Source of the DNA: SSSZ01 sp016790965
GTDB lineage: Bacteria > Pseudomonadota > Gammaproteobacteria > Burkholderiales > Rhodocyclaceae
Assembly (NCBI GenBank): GCA_016790965.1
Contig: JAEUNZ010000048.1
Span: 1-64,000 of the forward strand
DNA: 64,000 bases
Direction: 5' to 3'
In this document: piece after piece, positions 22,510 to 31,981 of the stretch
How the letters are laid out: each line of letters starts with the position of its first letter
Position numbering within the stretch: the first letter of the stretch is position 1
Position numbers and translations under genes: made by a program
The notes under the pieces: model-generated
Databases searched by the model: none
Told to the model about the DNA's origin: nothing
The model's input: the letters and a program-made list of their open reading frames with translations, nothing else

Positions 22510-24213
22510 TCAACCGAGGTTTCCGGGTTCAAGATACTCCACCGTGAGCTGGGGATTCTGCACCCCCATGTATTCATTGACCGCCAGGCGAAAGGCGATG
22601 CGGGCTCGAGGGCCGGGCTGTGCAGCGAAATTGAACTGGATGGCGTCGATGCGGGAGCTTCCCTTGCGCAGACGCAGCTTCAAATGCTTGTCCTTGAGAA
22701 TTTTCTGCTGCTCGACCTCGAATTCGTCCAGGAAGAGGGGCGCCGGGAAGCCCTGGCCCCAGACCTCCTGTTCCAGGAGACGGGCGATTTCCAGGGAGAT
22801 GTAGGCCGTTTCGAGGCCGCCGTCGGTTTCCAGGGTGCGGGTGAGGTCGGCAGGATCCAGGAGCTCGGCGGCGATGCGCGCGAAAAGTTCGGCGAAGCGG
22901 GGGAAGTCCTCCTCCCGCAGGGTCGCCCCGGCCGCCATGGCGTGACCGCCGAAGCGCACCAGCAGGCCGGGGGCGCGCTTGACCACCAGGTCCAGGGCGT
23001 CGCGCAGGTGCAGGCCGGGGATGGAGCGGCCGGAACCCTTGAGGAGGCCGCTTTCTCCGCGGGCAAAGGCGAAGACCGGCCGATGCAGGCGGTCCTTCAG
23101 CCGGGCGGCCAGGATGCCCACCACGCCTTCGTGCCAGTCGGGGTCGAAGAGGGCCATGCCCGGCGCGTCGCCGGCGTCTCCCAGGCGGTCCAGGAGTTCC
23201 AGGGCCTGGGCCTGCATGTCGGCCTCGATCTCGCGCCGCTCGCGGTTGAGGCCGTCGAGTTTCTGGGCGATGGCCAGGGCCCGGGCGGGGTCGTCGGTGA
23301 CGAGGCATTCGATGCCCAGACCCATGTCGGCCAGACGCCCGGCGGCGTTGAGGCGGGGACCCAGGACAAAGCCCAGGTCGAAGGCGGTGGCAGCCCGGGG
23401 GTCGCGGCCGCAGGCGGCGAAGAGGGCCGCGAGGCCGGGCTTGACCTGGCCCTGGCGCATGCGGGAGAGGCCCTGGCTGACCAGAATGCGGTTATTGCGG
23501 TCCAGACGCACCACGTCGGCGACGGTGCCCAGGGCGACCAGGTCGAGGAGGTTGCCCAGCTTGGGTTCCGGCTGGGCGGCGAAGGCGCCGCGGCGGCGCA
23601 TTTCGGCCCGCAGGGCGAGCATGACGTAGAACATGACGCCGCAGCCGGCCAGGGATTTGGACGCAAAGCCGCAGCCGGGCTGGTTGGGATTGACGATGCA
23701 GTCCGCTGCGGGCAGGGTCTCGCCGGGCAGGTGATGGTCGGTGACCAGGACGGCGATGCCCAGTTCCCGTGCCCGGGCGACGCCTTCCAGGCTGGCAATG
23801 CCGTTATCGACGGTGACGATGAGGTCGGGCTGGCGCTCCGACGCGAGGTCGACGATTTCCGGCGAGAGGCCGTAGCCCAGCTTGAAACGGTCCGGCACCA
23901 GGTACTCGACGCAGGCGCCGAAGGCCCTGAGGGCGCGCAGGCCGATGGCGCAGGCCGTGGCACCGTCGCAGTCGTAGTCGGCGACGATGAGGATGCGGGC
24001 CTCGGCTTCGATGGCGTCGGCCAGGAGGATGGCGGCTTCGTCGGCCCGGGTGAGGGTCTGGGGGGGAAGCAGGTGCTTGAGGTCGTAATCGAGTTCGCTG
24101 CGGTCGGCGACGCCCCGGGCGGCGTAGAGGCGAGCCAGAAGCGGATGCAGGCCCTGCTGTTCGAGTTGCCAGGCGGAGCGGGCTGGAATGGTTCGGGATA
24201 CGAGGCGGGTCAT
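22510..24213 (-). CDS. recJ: Single-strand-specific 5'-3' DNA exonuclease RecJ
   Basis: A 567-residue DHH-family nuclease that degrades single-stranded DNA 5' to 3' in recombination and mismatch repair. Metal-binding motifs are visible: ADYDCDGATA, VTVDNG, VTDHHLPG and the DHHA1 region with RFGGHAMAAG. The size matches the family. The ATG at 24213 overlaps the stop of the preceding gene by four bases (ATGA), so the two are coupled. An open frame continues upstream but is the shadow of that gene. Confidence 0.95.
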   Translation of the reverse strand: MTRLVSRTIPARSAWQLEQQGLHPLLARLYAARGVADRSELDYDLKHLLPPQTLTRADEAAILLADAIEAEARILIVADYDCDGATACAIGLRALRAFGACVEYLVPDRFKLGYGLSPEIVDLASERQPDLIVTVDNGIASLEGVARARELGIAVLVTDHHLPGETLPAADCIVNPNQPGCGFASKSLAGCGVMFYVMLALRAEMRRRGAFAAQPEPKLGNLLDLVALGTVADVVRLDRNNRILVSQGLSRMRQGQVKPGLAALFAACGRDPRAATAFDLGFVLGPRLNAAGRLADMGLGIECLVTDDPARALAIAQKLDGLNRERREIEADMQAQALELLDRLGDAGDAPGMALFDPDWHEGVVGILAARLKDRLHRPVFAFARGESGLLKGSGRSIPGLHLRDALDLVVKRAPGLLVRFGGHAMAAGATLREEDFPRFAELFARIAAELLDPADLTRTLETDGGLETAYISLEIARLLEQEVWGQGFPAPLFLDEFEVEQQKILKDKHLKLRLRKGSSRIDAIQFNFAAQPGPRARIAFRLAVNEYMGVQNPQLTVEYLEPGNLG

Positions 24214-25232
24214 GCGGCAAGGCTCCGGGCCAGGGCGGCGAGGTCGGCAGGGCGGCGCCAGAAGCGCCAGCGGGCACCCGCTTCCAGGCGCCAAGCGAGG
24301 GCGCCGTACACGGTGGGCGCCAGGAGGGTGAGGGATTTCAGGCGCCCCAGAGCCCGGGCCGCCGGGGCGAACCAGGCCGCGTCGAGGCCCGCGAGGATGG
24401 CGCGCCAGCGGGCGGAATCTTCGTAGAGTACTGCGGACAGGGGTGCATCCAGGACCGCGATGGCGCGCTCCGCAGGGGCAGCAGCGAGCAGGGCGTCCAG
24501 TCCGGCGGGCAACGGCAGGGCCTGGACGGCGGCGCTGCGGGCCAGACCTTGCGCGAGAGGGTCGTCAGCGTGGAGGCAGGCGAAGGGGGCGGGCGGGGCG
24601 TCCCCCAGGGCGCCGGCCCCCCAGAGCCAGAGGCCATTGACCGCCGGCAGCCCTCGGGCGGCGCGGGCCTCGTTGACCGGGTGGCCGTGCAGCACCATCT
24701 GGATTTCGTTCAGGACGGATTGCAGGGGGGAAGCGGCCTGACCCCGGTCCAGACGACGGCCGGCCACGGCGGACAGTGGCGGGGTGGCGAAGGCGACGGG
24801 TCGGGCAAGGCGGAGTAGCCAGCGACGGGGCGTGAGGGCATGGAAGCTGCCCAGGTCGGCGAATTCGCGATTGAGAGCGGCGACGAGTTCCACAGCCTCC
24901 TGCGCGGCCAGCTCGAAGGCCCCGGCGTCGGCCAGGACCACGCGCTCGTGGTGAAAGCGCAGGTGCACCGGGTCGGCGCACAGCCAGCAGGCGTCGCCCG
25001 GGGTCAGGGCCCCTGGAGCCTGTTCCCCGAGGAGGCGCAGGGCGGCCAGGGGCGCGTCGGCGCCGCGGCCCCAGGCGGCGGCAAGGGCGTGTTCGTAGGG
25101 CAGGGCGGGCTGCCGCTCGCAGGGGGCGCGGCCCAAAAGCCAGGCCAGGCCAGGCAGGGCGAGGCCTTCCCAGGCGGCCTGGTCGGCGGGTTCCGGCCAG
25201 AGCAGTTCGGGGACGAGAAGGGTCAGATGCAT
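24210..25232 (-). CDS. RecJ-linked uncharacterised protein (COG4255 type)
   Basis: A 340-residue soluble protein beginning MHLTLLVPELLWPEPAD. It resembles a betaproteobacterial family of unknown function that sits directly upstream of recJ (COG4255, sometimes labelled phosphoglycerate-mutase-like or regulatory). Recognisable blocks are LLGRAPCER, LGSFHALTPRRWLLRL and VNGLWLWGAG. The four-base overlap with recJ suggests a shared role, but no activity can be named. The ATG at 25232 is the family start. The upstream DNA has two direct copies of CGGGGAAGCGAGG (about 25247-25273). Confidence 0.75.
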   Translation of the reverse strand: MHLTLLVPELLWPEPADQAAWEGLALPGLAWLLGRAPCERQPALPYEHALAAAWGRGADAPLAALRLLGEQAPGALTPGDACWLCADPVHLRFHHERVVLADAGAFELAAQEAVELVAALNREFADLGSFHALTPRRWLLRLARPVAFATPPLSAVAGRRLDRGQAASPLQSVLNEIQMVLHGHPVNEARAARGLPAVNGLWLWGAGALGDAPPAPFACLHADDPLAQGLARSAAVQALPLPAGLDALLAAAPAERAIAVLDAPLSAVLYEDSARWRAILAGLDAAWFAPAARALGRLKSLTLLAPTVYGALAWRLEAGARWRFWRRPADLAALARSLAA

Positions 25233-25421
25233 CGGGGAAAGCGGGGCGGGGAAGCGAGGCGGGGAAGCGAGGTAAAGCGGTACGGAATGCCCTACCAATG
25301 GGCGATACGGGGGGAAGCGGGGTCAGTGTACCATGGCGCCTTTGCCGTCCCCCGTGTGCCGCTACGCCCGCTCGCAGCGGGCTTCGCATTTCTGCCCCGT
25401 TTCCCGGAGTCCTGGCGTTTT

Positions 25422-26669
25422 ATGGCCTTGCCCTACGAACTGCTCATCGGTTTGCGCTATACCCGCGCCAAGCGACGCAATCACTTCATTTCCTTCATTT
25501 CCCTCATTTCCATGGCCGGCATAGGCCTGGGCGTGGCGGCGCTCATCGTCGTGCTCTCGGTGATGAACGGCTTCCAGACCGAATTGCGGACCCGCATCCT
25601 GGGGGTGGCGTCTCACATCCAGATCACCGGCGTTTCGGGAGAGCTTTCCAACTGGCCCGAAGTGGCGAGTCAGGCGGCGCGCCACCCGGAGGTGCGGGCC
25701 AGCGCGCCCTTCGTCCAGTCCCAGGCCATGTTCGCCGTGGATAACGGGGTGCGTGGTTCGGTGGTGCGCGGCATCGTGCCGCAACTGGAGGAGGGAGTGG
25801 CGAATTTTGCCGGTGCCATGAAGAGCGGCCGGCTGGAGGACCTGCGTCCGGGCGAATTCGGCGTCATCCTGGGGGCCGATCTGGCCCGCGGTATCGGCGT
25901 ATTCACCGGCGACAAGGTGACCTTGATCGCGCCCCAGGGCAGTGTCACCCCGGCCGGGATCGTGCCCCGCCTCAAGACCTTCACCGTGGTGGGCATATTC
26001 GAGGTGGGTATGTACGAGTACGACAACGGCCTCGCCCTCATCCACCTGGAAGACGCCCAGAAGCTCTATCGCCTGGATGACCGCGTGACCGGCGTGCGCC
26101 TCAGGATCGACGACCTCTTTGCCGCCCCGCGGGTGACGCGGGAAATCGCGCCCCTCATTTCCGCCGACGCCTATCTCTACGACTGGACCAAGAGCCACGC
26201 CAATTTCTTCCGGGCGGTGCAAATCGAGAAAACGATGATGTTTATCATCCTTTCCCTGATTGTGGCCGTCGCGGCTTTCAACCTAGTATCCACTTTGGTT
26301 ATGGCGGTGACAGACAAGGAAGCGGACATCGCCATTCTGCGCACCCTGGGGGCGCGGCCCGGATCGATCCTGGCCATATTCGTCGTCCAGGGGGCGCTGG
26401 TAGGCGTGGTGGGGCTGGGTCTCGGCGTTGCCGGCGGGGTGGCGCTGGCCCTCAATATCGACGTGGTGGTGCCGGCGCTGGAGCGCCTTTTGGGGATTCA
26501 CTTCCTGGCCAAGGATGTCTATTACATCTCGGAATTGCCTTCGGAACTGCAGTGGAAGGATGTGGGGGGCGTCACGGCCATCGCCTTCGTCCTTGCGCTT
26601 GGGGCCACGCTCTACCCGAGTTGGCGGGCCTCGCGGGTCAATCCGGCGGAGGCGCTGCGCTATGAGTGA
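25422..26669 (+). CDS. lolC: Lipoprotein-releasing ABC transporter permease
   Basis: A 415-residue inner-membrane subunit (LolC/LolE type) of the complex that extracts outer-membrane lipoproteins and hands them to LolA. One N-terminal helix (about 26-47), a large periplasmic domain (about 48-265) and three C-terminal helices (about 268-290, 315-345, 380-400) form the typical MacB/LolCE layout. The N-terminal YELLIGLRYTRAKRRNHFISFISLIS and the C-terminal SWRASRVNPAEALRYE are family signatures. Only one permease gene is present, as in organisms with a single LolF-like homodimer, unless another lies elsewhere. It overlaps lolD by eight bases. Confidence 0.93.
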   Translation: MALPYELLIGLRYTRAKRRNHFISFISLISMAGIGLGVAALIVVLSVMNGFQTELRTRILGVASHIQITGVSGELSNWPEVASQAARHPEVRASAPFVQSQAMFAVDNGVRGSVVRGIVPQLEEGVANFAGAMKSGRLEDLRPGEFGVILGADLARGIGVFTGDKVTLIAPQGSVTPAGIVPRLKTFTVVGIFEVGMYEYDNGLALIHLEDAQKLYRLDDRVTGVRLRIDDLFAAPRVTREIAPLISADAYLYDWTKSHANFFRAVQIEKTMMFIILSLIVAVAAFNLVSTLVMAVTDKEADIAILRTLGARPGSILAIFVVQGALVGVVGLGLGVAGGVALALNIDVVVPALERLLGIHFLAKDVYYISELPSELQWKDVGGVTAIAFVLALGATLYPSWRASRVNPAEALRYE

Positions 26670-27339
26670 GGTCGTGCTTTCCGCCCGGGGCCTGGAAAAG
26701 ACGTTCAGGAGCGGCTCCCTCGAAGTGCCCGTCCTGCGGGGCATAGACCTGGACATCCGGTCCGGCGAGACCCTGGCCGTGGTGGGCGCTTCCGGATCGG
26801 GGAAGAGCACCTTGCTCCATCTCCTGGGCGGCTTGGACGCTCCCAGTGCCGGTGCGGTGAGCCTCCTGGGGCGGGATTTTTCCTCTCTCGGGGAAGCGGA
26901 GCGGGGCGACTGGCGCAACCGCCATCTGGGTTTCGTTTACCAGTTTCACCACCTGCTGCCGGAATTCAATGCCCTGGAAAACGTCGCCATGCCGCTCCTC
27001 ATCCGGCGCACCCCGCGGGACGAAGCCCGGCAGCGGGCCGCCGAACTGCTCGAGGCGGTGGGCCTGGGCCACCGCCTGGCGCACCGCCCGGGAGAACTAT
27101 CCGGCGGCGAGCGGCAGCGGGCGGCGATCGCCCGCGCCCTGGTGACCCGGCCTGCCTGCCTGCTGGCCGACGAACCAACGGGGAACCTGGACCGGGGAAC
27201 GGCGGGGGCGGTTTTTGATTTGCTGGTCGCCGAAGTTGCCCAGCGGGGGGCGGCCTTGGTTCTAGTAACCCACGATCCGCTTCTGGCGGCGCGGGCGGCT
27301 CGCAGCCTGAGCTTGAATGACGGCTGTATTGTGGTTTAG
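26662..27339 (+). CDS. lolD: Lipoprotein-releasing ABC transporter ATPase
   Basis: A 225-residue ATPase that powers lipoprotein extraction. Walker A is GASGSGKST (42-50), the Q-loop region FVYQFHHLLPEF carries the LolD-specific FHHLLPEF segment, the signature is LSGGERQRAAIARAL and Walker B is LLADEPTGNLD. The ATG lies within the last codons of lolC (eight-base overlap). The H-loop VTHD is intact. Confidence 0.95.
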   Translation: MSEVVLSARGLEKTFRSGSLEVPVLRGIDLDIRSGETLAVVGASGSGKSTLLHLLGGLDAPSAGAVSLLGRDFSSLGEAERGDWRNRHLGFVYQFHHLLPEFNALENVAMPLLIRRTPRDEARQRAAELLEAVGLGHRLAHRPGELSGGERQRAAIARALVTRPACLLADEPTGNLDRGTAGAVFDLLVAEVAQRGAALVLVTHDPLLAARAARSLSLNDGCIVV

Positions 27340-27398
27340 ATTTCGGTGCGGGGACTGGCGCCCGCGAACAAAAAGCGACAATAACGGAGGGAAAATCC

Positions 27399-29414
27399 AT
27401 GCAAGCCCTTTTCAAACCTTCGGTGGCGGTGCTCAATCGCTTGCGCTATCCGGCCAAATTTCTTCTCATCGGTTCGGTGGTCGCGGTCATCCTGGCGGTC
27501 TTCCTGTTCACCATCGTGACCCAGCTCAACCGCGACATCACGGCGGCGAAGAACGAGGTTGCCGGCCTCGGCATGCTCAAGCCCATGAATCGCTTGGTTC
27601 AGGCCATGCAGCAACACCGGGGCCTCTCGTCCGGCGTGCTGAATGGCAACGAGGCCATGAAGGACAAGCGGGCGGCCAAGGAAAAGGAAGTGGCCGATTT
27701 TTTGTCCGCCAGCGAAACCGCGCTGTCTCCGGAGTTGCGCGCCCACGCCGACTGGAAGGCCGTACGGGACGAGTGGGAGGTGATACGCACCCAGGGCCTG
27801 AACTGGTCTGCCGGCGACAACGTCAAGCGCCATACTGCCCTCATCGACCGGGTGCTGCTCTTCATGGTCACCGTGGCCGACGCCACCGAACTGACCCTGG
27901 ACCCGGTCATGGATACCTATTACATGATGGATACGGTGGTGCAGAAGATGCCCGCCCTGCTGGAACCCCTGGGGGTCACCCGGGCGCGGGGCACCGGCGT
28001 GCTGAGCAAGAAGGAACTCGCTCCGGAGCTTAAGGTGGCCATGGCGGCGACCCTGGGCCAATTGAGCCAGACCCTGCGCGCCCAGAACATCAACCTGGGC
28101 AAGGTGATGGACAAGGTGCCCGCCACCCGTCCGGTCCTGGAACCGGCGGCCAAGCAGCTGACTGCGGAAGTCGATGCCCTGCTCGCCCTGGTGCGGGAGG
28201 ACGTCCTGTCCGAACGCTTCCAGACCACCTCCGACGACTATTTCAAGCAGGCCACCACGGTCATCGACCACGGCTATCAGGTGATGTTCGAGACCCTGAT
28301 TCCGCAGTTCGAAAAGATGCTGGCCGAACGGCAGGGCGATGCCGAGCGCCAGCGGGCGGCCTATGTGCTGGGCGCCATGATCGGCCTGGTGCTGGCGGCC
28401 TTTTTCGCGGCGGGCATGTATTTCTCGGTGCTCAACAGCGTCGAGGTCTTTTCCCGGGGCGCCGAACGTCTGGCCGGCGGCGATCTGACCGCCCGTTTCG
28501 ACCTGGACGGCCACGACGAACTGCACGCTGCGGCGGACCACTTTAACGACATGGCGGGGGCCTTCCGCAAGCTCCTGGGCAATATCCAGGGGGGCGTGCA
28601 GCAACTGCGCGTCGCCACCGAGCAGTTGGCAACTTCGAGCAAGCAGATCGCCGATAGTGCGGGTCACCAGAGCGATGCCGCTTCCAGCATGGCGGCCTCG
28701 GTGGAGGAAATGACCGTGGGGGTGGACCACATCGCCCGCAATGCGGAGGATGCCCAGAACCATTCGCGGGAGTCGGACCGGGTGGCGGCCCGGGGCGGCG
28801 AGATGGTGGGCGGCATCGTGAGCGAAATCCAGCGCATCGCCGCGACGGTCAATGAGAGCGCCGCCGCGGTGGAGGCTTTGGGGCAGAAGTCCAATGAGAT
28901 TTCGGCCATTGTCGGTGCCATCAAGGACATTGCCGACCAGACCAATCTGCTGGCGCTCAACGCCGCCATCGAAGCGGCCCGGGCCGGGGAGTCTGGCCGC
29001 GGCTTCGCGGTGGTGGCCGACGAAGTGAGGAAACTGGCCGAGCGTACCGCCAAATCCACCCAGGAAATCACCGATATGATCGTCTCGATCCAGACCGGGA
29101 CCGAAACCGCCGTGACCAGCATGAAGCAGGGCGTCGCCTCGGTGGCGGTGGGGGTCGAGCAGGCCAGTCGCGCCGGCAACACCATCGAGGAAGCCCAGGC
29201 CTGTTCGCGGCAGGTGGTCGGAGCCGTGGGCGAGATCACCGGCGCCCTGCGCGAGCAGGCCGCCGCCAGTACCGAAATCGCCCAGAACGTCGAAAAGATC
29301 GCCCAGATGGCCGAAGAGAACAACGCCGCCGCCGCGGCCAATTCGGGCACCGCCCAGGAATTGCGCCGTCTGGCGGAGAATCTAAGCCAGGAAGTCTCCC
29401 GCTTCAAGACCTGA
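27399..29414 (+). CDS. Methyl-accepting chemotaxis protein
   Basis: A 671-residue chemoreceptor. TM1 lies at about residues 21-43, followed by a periplasmic sensor of about 280 residues that resembles helical nitrate/nitrite-type (NIT) sensors (MQQHRGLSSGVLNG). TM2 is at about 323-346, then a HAMP domain and the cytoplasmic signalling region. The conserved hairpin tip IADQTNLLALNAAIEAARAGE lies near residue 515. No CheB/CheR-binding pentapeptide is seen at the C-terminus. The ATG has a GGAGGG ribosome site. The stop codon TGA is also the first triplet of repeat A3. Confidence 0.92.
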   Translation: MQALFKPSVAVLNRLRYPAKFLLIGSVVAVILAVFLFTIVTQLNRDITAAKNEVAGLGMLKPMNRLVQAMQQHRGLSSGVLNGNEAMKDKRAAKEKEVADFLSASETALSPELRAHADWKAVRDEWEVIRTQGLNWSAGDNVKRHTALIDRVLLFMVTVADATELTLDPVMDTYYMMDTVVQKMPALLEPLGVTRARGTGVLSKKELAPELKVAMAATLGQLSQTLRAQNINLGKVMDKVPATRPVLEPAAKQLTAEVDALLALVREDVLSERFQTTSDDYFKQATTVIDHGYQVMFETLIPQFEKMLAERQGDAERQRAAYVLGAMIGLVLAAFFAAGMYFSVLNSVEVFSRGAERLAGGDLTARFDLDGHDELHAAADHFNDMAGAFRKLLGNIQGGVQQLRVATEQLATSSKQIADSAGHQSDAASSMAASVEEMTVGVDHIARNAEDAQNHSRESDRVAARGGEMVGGIVSEIQRIAATVNESAAAVEALGQKSNEISAIVGAIKDIADQTNLLALNAAIEAARAGESGRGFAVVADEVRKLAERTAKSTQEITDMIVSIQTGTETAVTSMKQGVASVAVGVEQASRAGNTIEEAQACSRQVVGAVGEITGALREQAAASTEIAQNVEKIAQMAEENNAAAAANSGTAQELRRLAENLSQEVSRFKT

Positions 29415-29558
29415 GGGGCTATGAATAAATCTACTGCGCGGCCCGATTGCTTCGTTGGGCGGTGCTCGCTCCTCGCCTATCTCATTGATATGTCTCGTCG
29501 CTGCGCTCCGTCCGCCTCGCACTCGGGCCGCTCGCTACGATTTCTTCACAGCCTCTGA
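29412..29558. repeat. Inverted-repeat element, family A-like copy 3
   Basis: 147 bp between the receptor gene and comEC. The left end TGAGGGGCTATGAATAAATC and the complement of the right end (TCAGAGGCTGTGAAGAAATC) match the family A ends, but the interior differs from copies 1 and 2 and lacks the GCCATAGC core. As in the other two copies, the first TGA is a gene's stop codon. It is a diverged or separate subtype. Confidence 0.55.
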
Positions 29559-29562
29559 TCGC

Positions 29563-31953
29563 GTGGAGGGCGTGACCCGCCCCGCCGCCCCGCCCGGGGC
29601 GGTTTTTCCATTGGGTTGTGCGGCCCTCGGCTTCGCCTTGGGCGTCACGGCCCTTCAGTTGCAGCCCCAATTGCCCGCCTGGGGATCGGCGGGCCTCCTG
29701 GCCTGCCTCCTGCTCTGCCTGCCCCTGCGCGGGCCATGGCGCCTGTTCATGGTGTTCGCCGCCGCCCTGGCCCTGGGTTTCGGCTGGGCTGCCTGGCGGG
29801 CCGAAATCCGCCTGGCTGATGTGCTTCCCGAGCATTGGGAGGGGCGCGACGTGGCCGTGGTCGGCGTGGTGGCCGGCTTGCCCCAGGGCTTTTCCCGGGG
29901 CGAGCGCTTCGCCTTTGATGTCGAGAGGGTGGAGACGGCGGGAGCGGTCGTTCCCCGCCGGGTGATGCTGTCCTGGTACCGAGGTGCAGACCATGAGGCT
30001 TCCGCGGCGCCGCCGTCCATCCGGGCCGGGGAGCGCTGGCACTTGGTCCTGCGCCTGCGCCGGCCCCATGGCAACGCCAATCCGGGGGGCTTCGATTACG
30101 AAGCCTGGCTGCTGGAAAACGGCGTACGGGCCACGGGTTACGTCCGCCCCCGGGAGGCCAACGGACTCGTGGAGGCCTTCGTGCCCGGTTTCGGCTACGG
30201 CGTCGAACGCCTGCGCCAGGCGGTGCGGGATCGCTTTCTCGCCGTGCTGCCCCCCGAGACCCACCCCTACGGCGGCATTCTGGCTGCCCTGGCGGTGGGC
30301 GACCAGCGCGCCATCCAGGGGGACTTGTGGAACGTCTTTAACCGCACGGGAACCACTCACCTCATGTCCATCTCGGGCTTGCATGTGACCCTGGTGGCGG
30401 CGCTAGCCGGCTGGGCCTGCGGCGCCCTGTGGCGGCGTGTGCCTCGCCTGGCCAATCGAGTTGCGGCCCAACGCGTCGCCCTGGCCGCAGGGGTCTTGGC
30501 GGCCTTCCTGTATACCGCCCTGGCCGGCTTCGGCGTTCCCGCCCAGCGCACTCTCTATATGCTGGCGGTGGCGGCTCTGGCCCTGGGGTCCGGGCGCTGG
30601 GTTTCCCCGGGGCGGGTGCTGGGTCTGGCCCTGGTGGCCGTGCTGCTGGCGGACCCCTGGGCCGTACTGGCGGCCGGTTTCTGGCTGTCCTTCGGAGCCG
30701 TGGCGGCCCTGCTCTTCGTGGCCGGGGAGCGGCGTGGCGCGGAGGCGGGCGAGGGGGACGGTCCGGGGCGCCCCCCATGGGGGGAACGTCTGCGCGCTTG
30801 GGGCCTGGTCCAGGGGGCGGCGACCCTGGCCTCGCTGCCCGTGCTGCTCCTGGTCTTCGGGCAGTTTTCCCTCGTCTCGCCCCTGGCCAATGCACTGGCC
30901 ATCCCGGTGGTGAGTTTCGTGGTCACGCCCCTGGCCCTGGCGGCGGCCGCGGTGCCCTGGGACGGGTTGTTGCACCTGGCTCATCTGCCCCTGGCCTGGC
31001 TCATGGAGGGGCTCGCCCTGGCGGCCGTGCTGCCGGTCTGGCAGAGTGCGGCGCCTCCGCTGTCGGTGGCCATCCTGGCCGGGCTGGGGGTCATCCTGCT
31101 GCTCCTCCCGGCCGGGGTGCCGGGCCGCTGGGCCGGCCTTGGACTGCTGCTGCCGCTCTTTCTCTGGCCGCCGCCCCGCCCGGCCGCGGGAGAGGCCTGG
31201 GTGACGGTGCTCGACGTGGGCCAGGGTCTGTCCACCGTGGTGCGCACTCGGGACCACACCCTGGTCTACGATCCGGGGCCTCTCTACAGCGCCGAATCCG
31301 ACGCCGGTCAGCGCGTCGTGGTGCCCTATCTGCGCAGCCTGGGGGTGGACCGGCTGGACGGACTGGTGGTGACCCATCGCGACAGCGACCACTCCGGAGG
31401 CAGCGCATCGCTGCGGGCGGCCTTGCCGGTGGATAGCTTCTGGAGTTCCGCCGGCGAAGCGGGAAGTATCCCCTGCCAGGACGGGCAGCGCTGGGAGTGG
31501 GACGACGTGCGCTTCACCGTGCTGCACCCCGCAGCGGCGGAGTACCGGGCCGAAGGCAAGGCCAACCATCTGTCCTGTACCCTGCGCATCGAGGCCGGGG
31601 GCCGGGCGATCTTGCTCACCTCGGACATCGAGGCCCGCGACGAGGAAGCGCTGCTGCGTCGCCATCGGGCCGAACTTGCCGTCGATGTTGTCCTGGTCCC
31701 CCATCACGGCAGCCGCACTTCCTCCACCCCCGCCTTCGTCGCCGCCACCGCTGCGCGCCATGCCGTGGTGCCGGTGGGTTACCGCAACCGTTTCGGCCAT
31801 CCCAAGGAAGAGGTACTGGCCCGCTATGCCGCCGCGGGCATGACGGTGTGGCGTACCGACCGGGACGGTGCGGTCGAACTCGTCCTGGCCCGCGACGGCG
31901 TGAAGGCGAGGGCTTGGCGCTCGGAGCGCCCGCGCTACTGGCACGGCCGCTGA
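29563..31953 (+). CDS. comEC: DNA uptake channel ComEC/Rec2
   Basis: A polytopic membrane protein of about 796 residues that carries single-stranded DNA across the inner membrane in natural transformation. An N-terminal DUF4131-type region, a central competence domain (GILAALAVGDQRAI, FNRTGTTHLMSISGLHV) with many helices, and a C-terminal metallo-beta-lactamase-like domain (LDVGQGLSTVV, THRDSDHSGG near residue 605, LVPHHGSRTSS) are all present. The start is uncertain: GTG 29563 is used, GTG 29572 is also possible, and neither has a well-spaced ribosome site. It begins immediately after repeat A3. Confidence 0.9.
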   Translation: MEGVTRPAAPPGAVFPLGCAALGFALGVTALQLQPQLPAWGSAGLLACLLLCLPLRGPWRLFMVFAAALALGFGWAAWRAEIRLADVLPEHWEGRDVAVVGVVAGLPQGFSRGERFAFDVERVETAGAVVPRRVMLSWYRGADHEASAAPPSIRAGERWHLVLRLRRPHGNANPGGFDYEAWLLENGVRATGYVRPREANGLVEAFVPGFGYGVERLRQAVRDRFLAVLPPETHPYGGILAALAVGDQRAIQGDLWNVFNRTGTTHLMSISGLHVTLVAALAGWACGALWRRVPRLANRVAAQRVALAAGVLAAFLYTALAGFGVPAQRTLYMLAVAALALGSGRWVSPGRVLGLALVAVLLADPWAVLAAGFWLSFGAVAALLFVAGERRGAEAGEGDGPGRPPWGERLRAWGLVQGAATLASLPVLLLVFGQFSLVSPLANALAIPVVSFVVTPLALAAAAVPWDGLLHLAHLPLAWLMEGLALAAVLPVWQSAAPPLSVAILAGLGVILLLLPAGVPGRWAGLGLLLPLFLWPPPRPAAGEAWVTVLDVGQGLSTVVRTRDHTLVYDPGPLYSAESDAGQRVVVPYLRSLGVDRLDGLVVTHRDSDHSGGSASLRAALPVDSFWSSAGEAGSIPCQDGQRWEWDDVRFTVLHPAAAEYRAEGKANHLSCTLRIEAGGRAILLTSDIEARDEEALLRRHRAELAVDVVLVPHHGSRTSSTPAFVAATAARHAVVPVGYRNRFGHPKEEVLARYAAAGMTVWRTDRDGAVELVLARDGVKARAWRSERPRYWHGR

Positions 31954-31981
31954 TGCTATGCTTGCAGCACAAGGAGGTGTC

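Noticed and set aside
22462..24426. A 654-codon open frame opposite recJ
   Set aside because: Shadow of recJ; the recJ frame has all family motifs.
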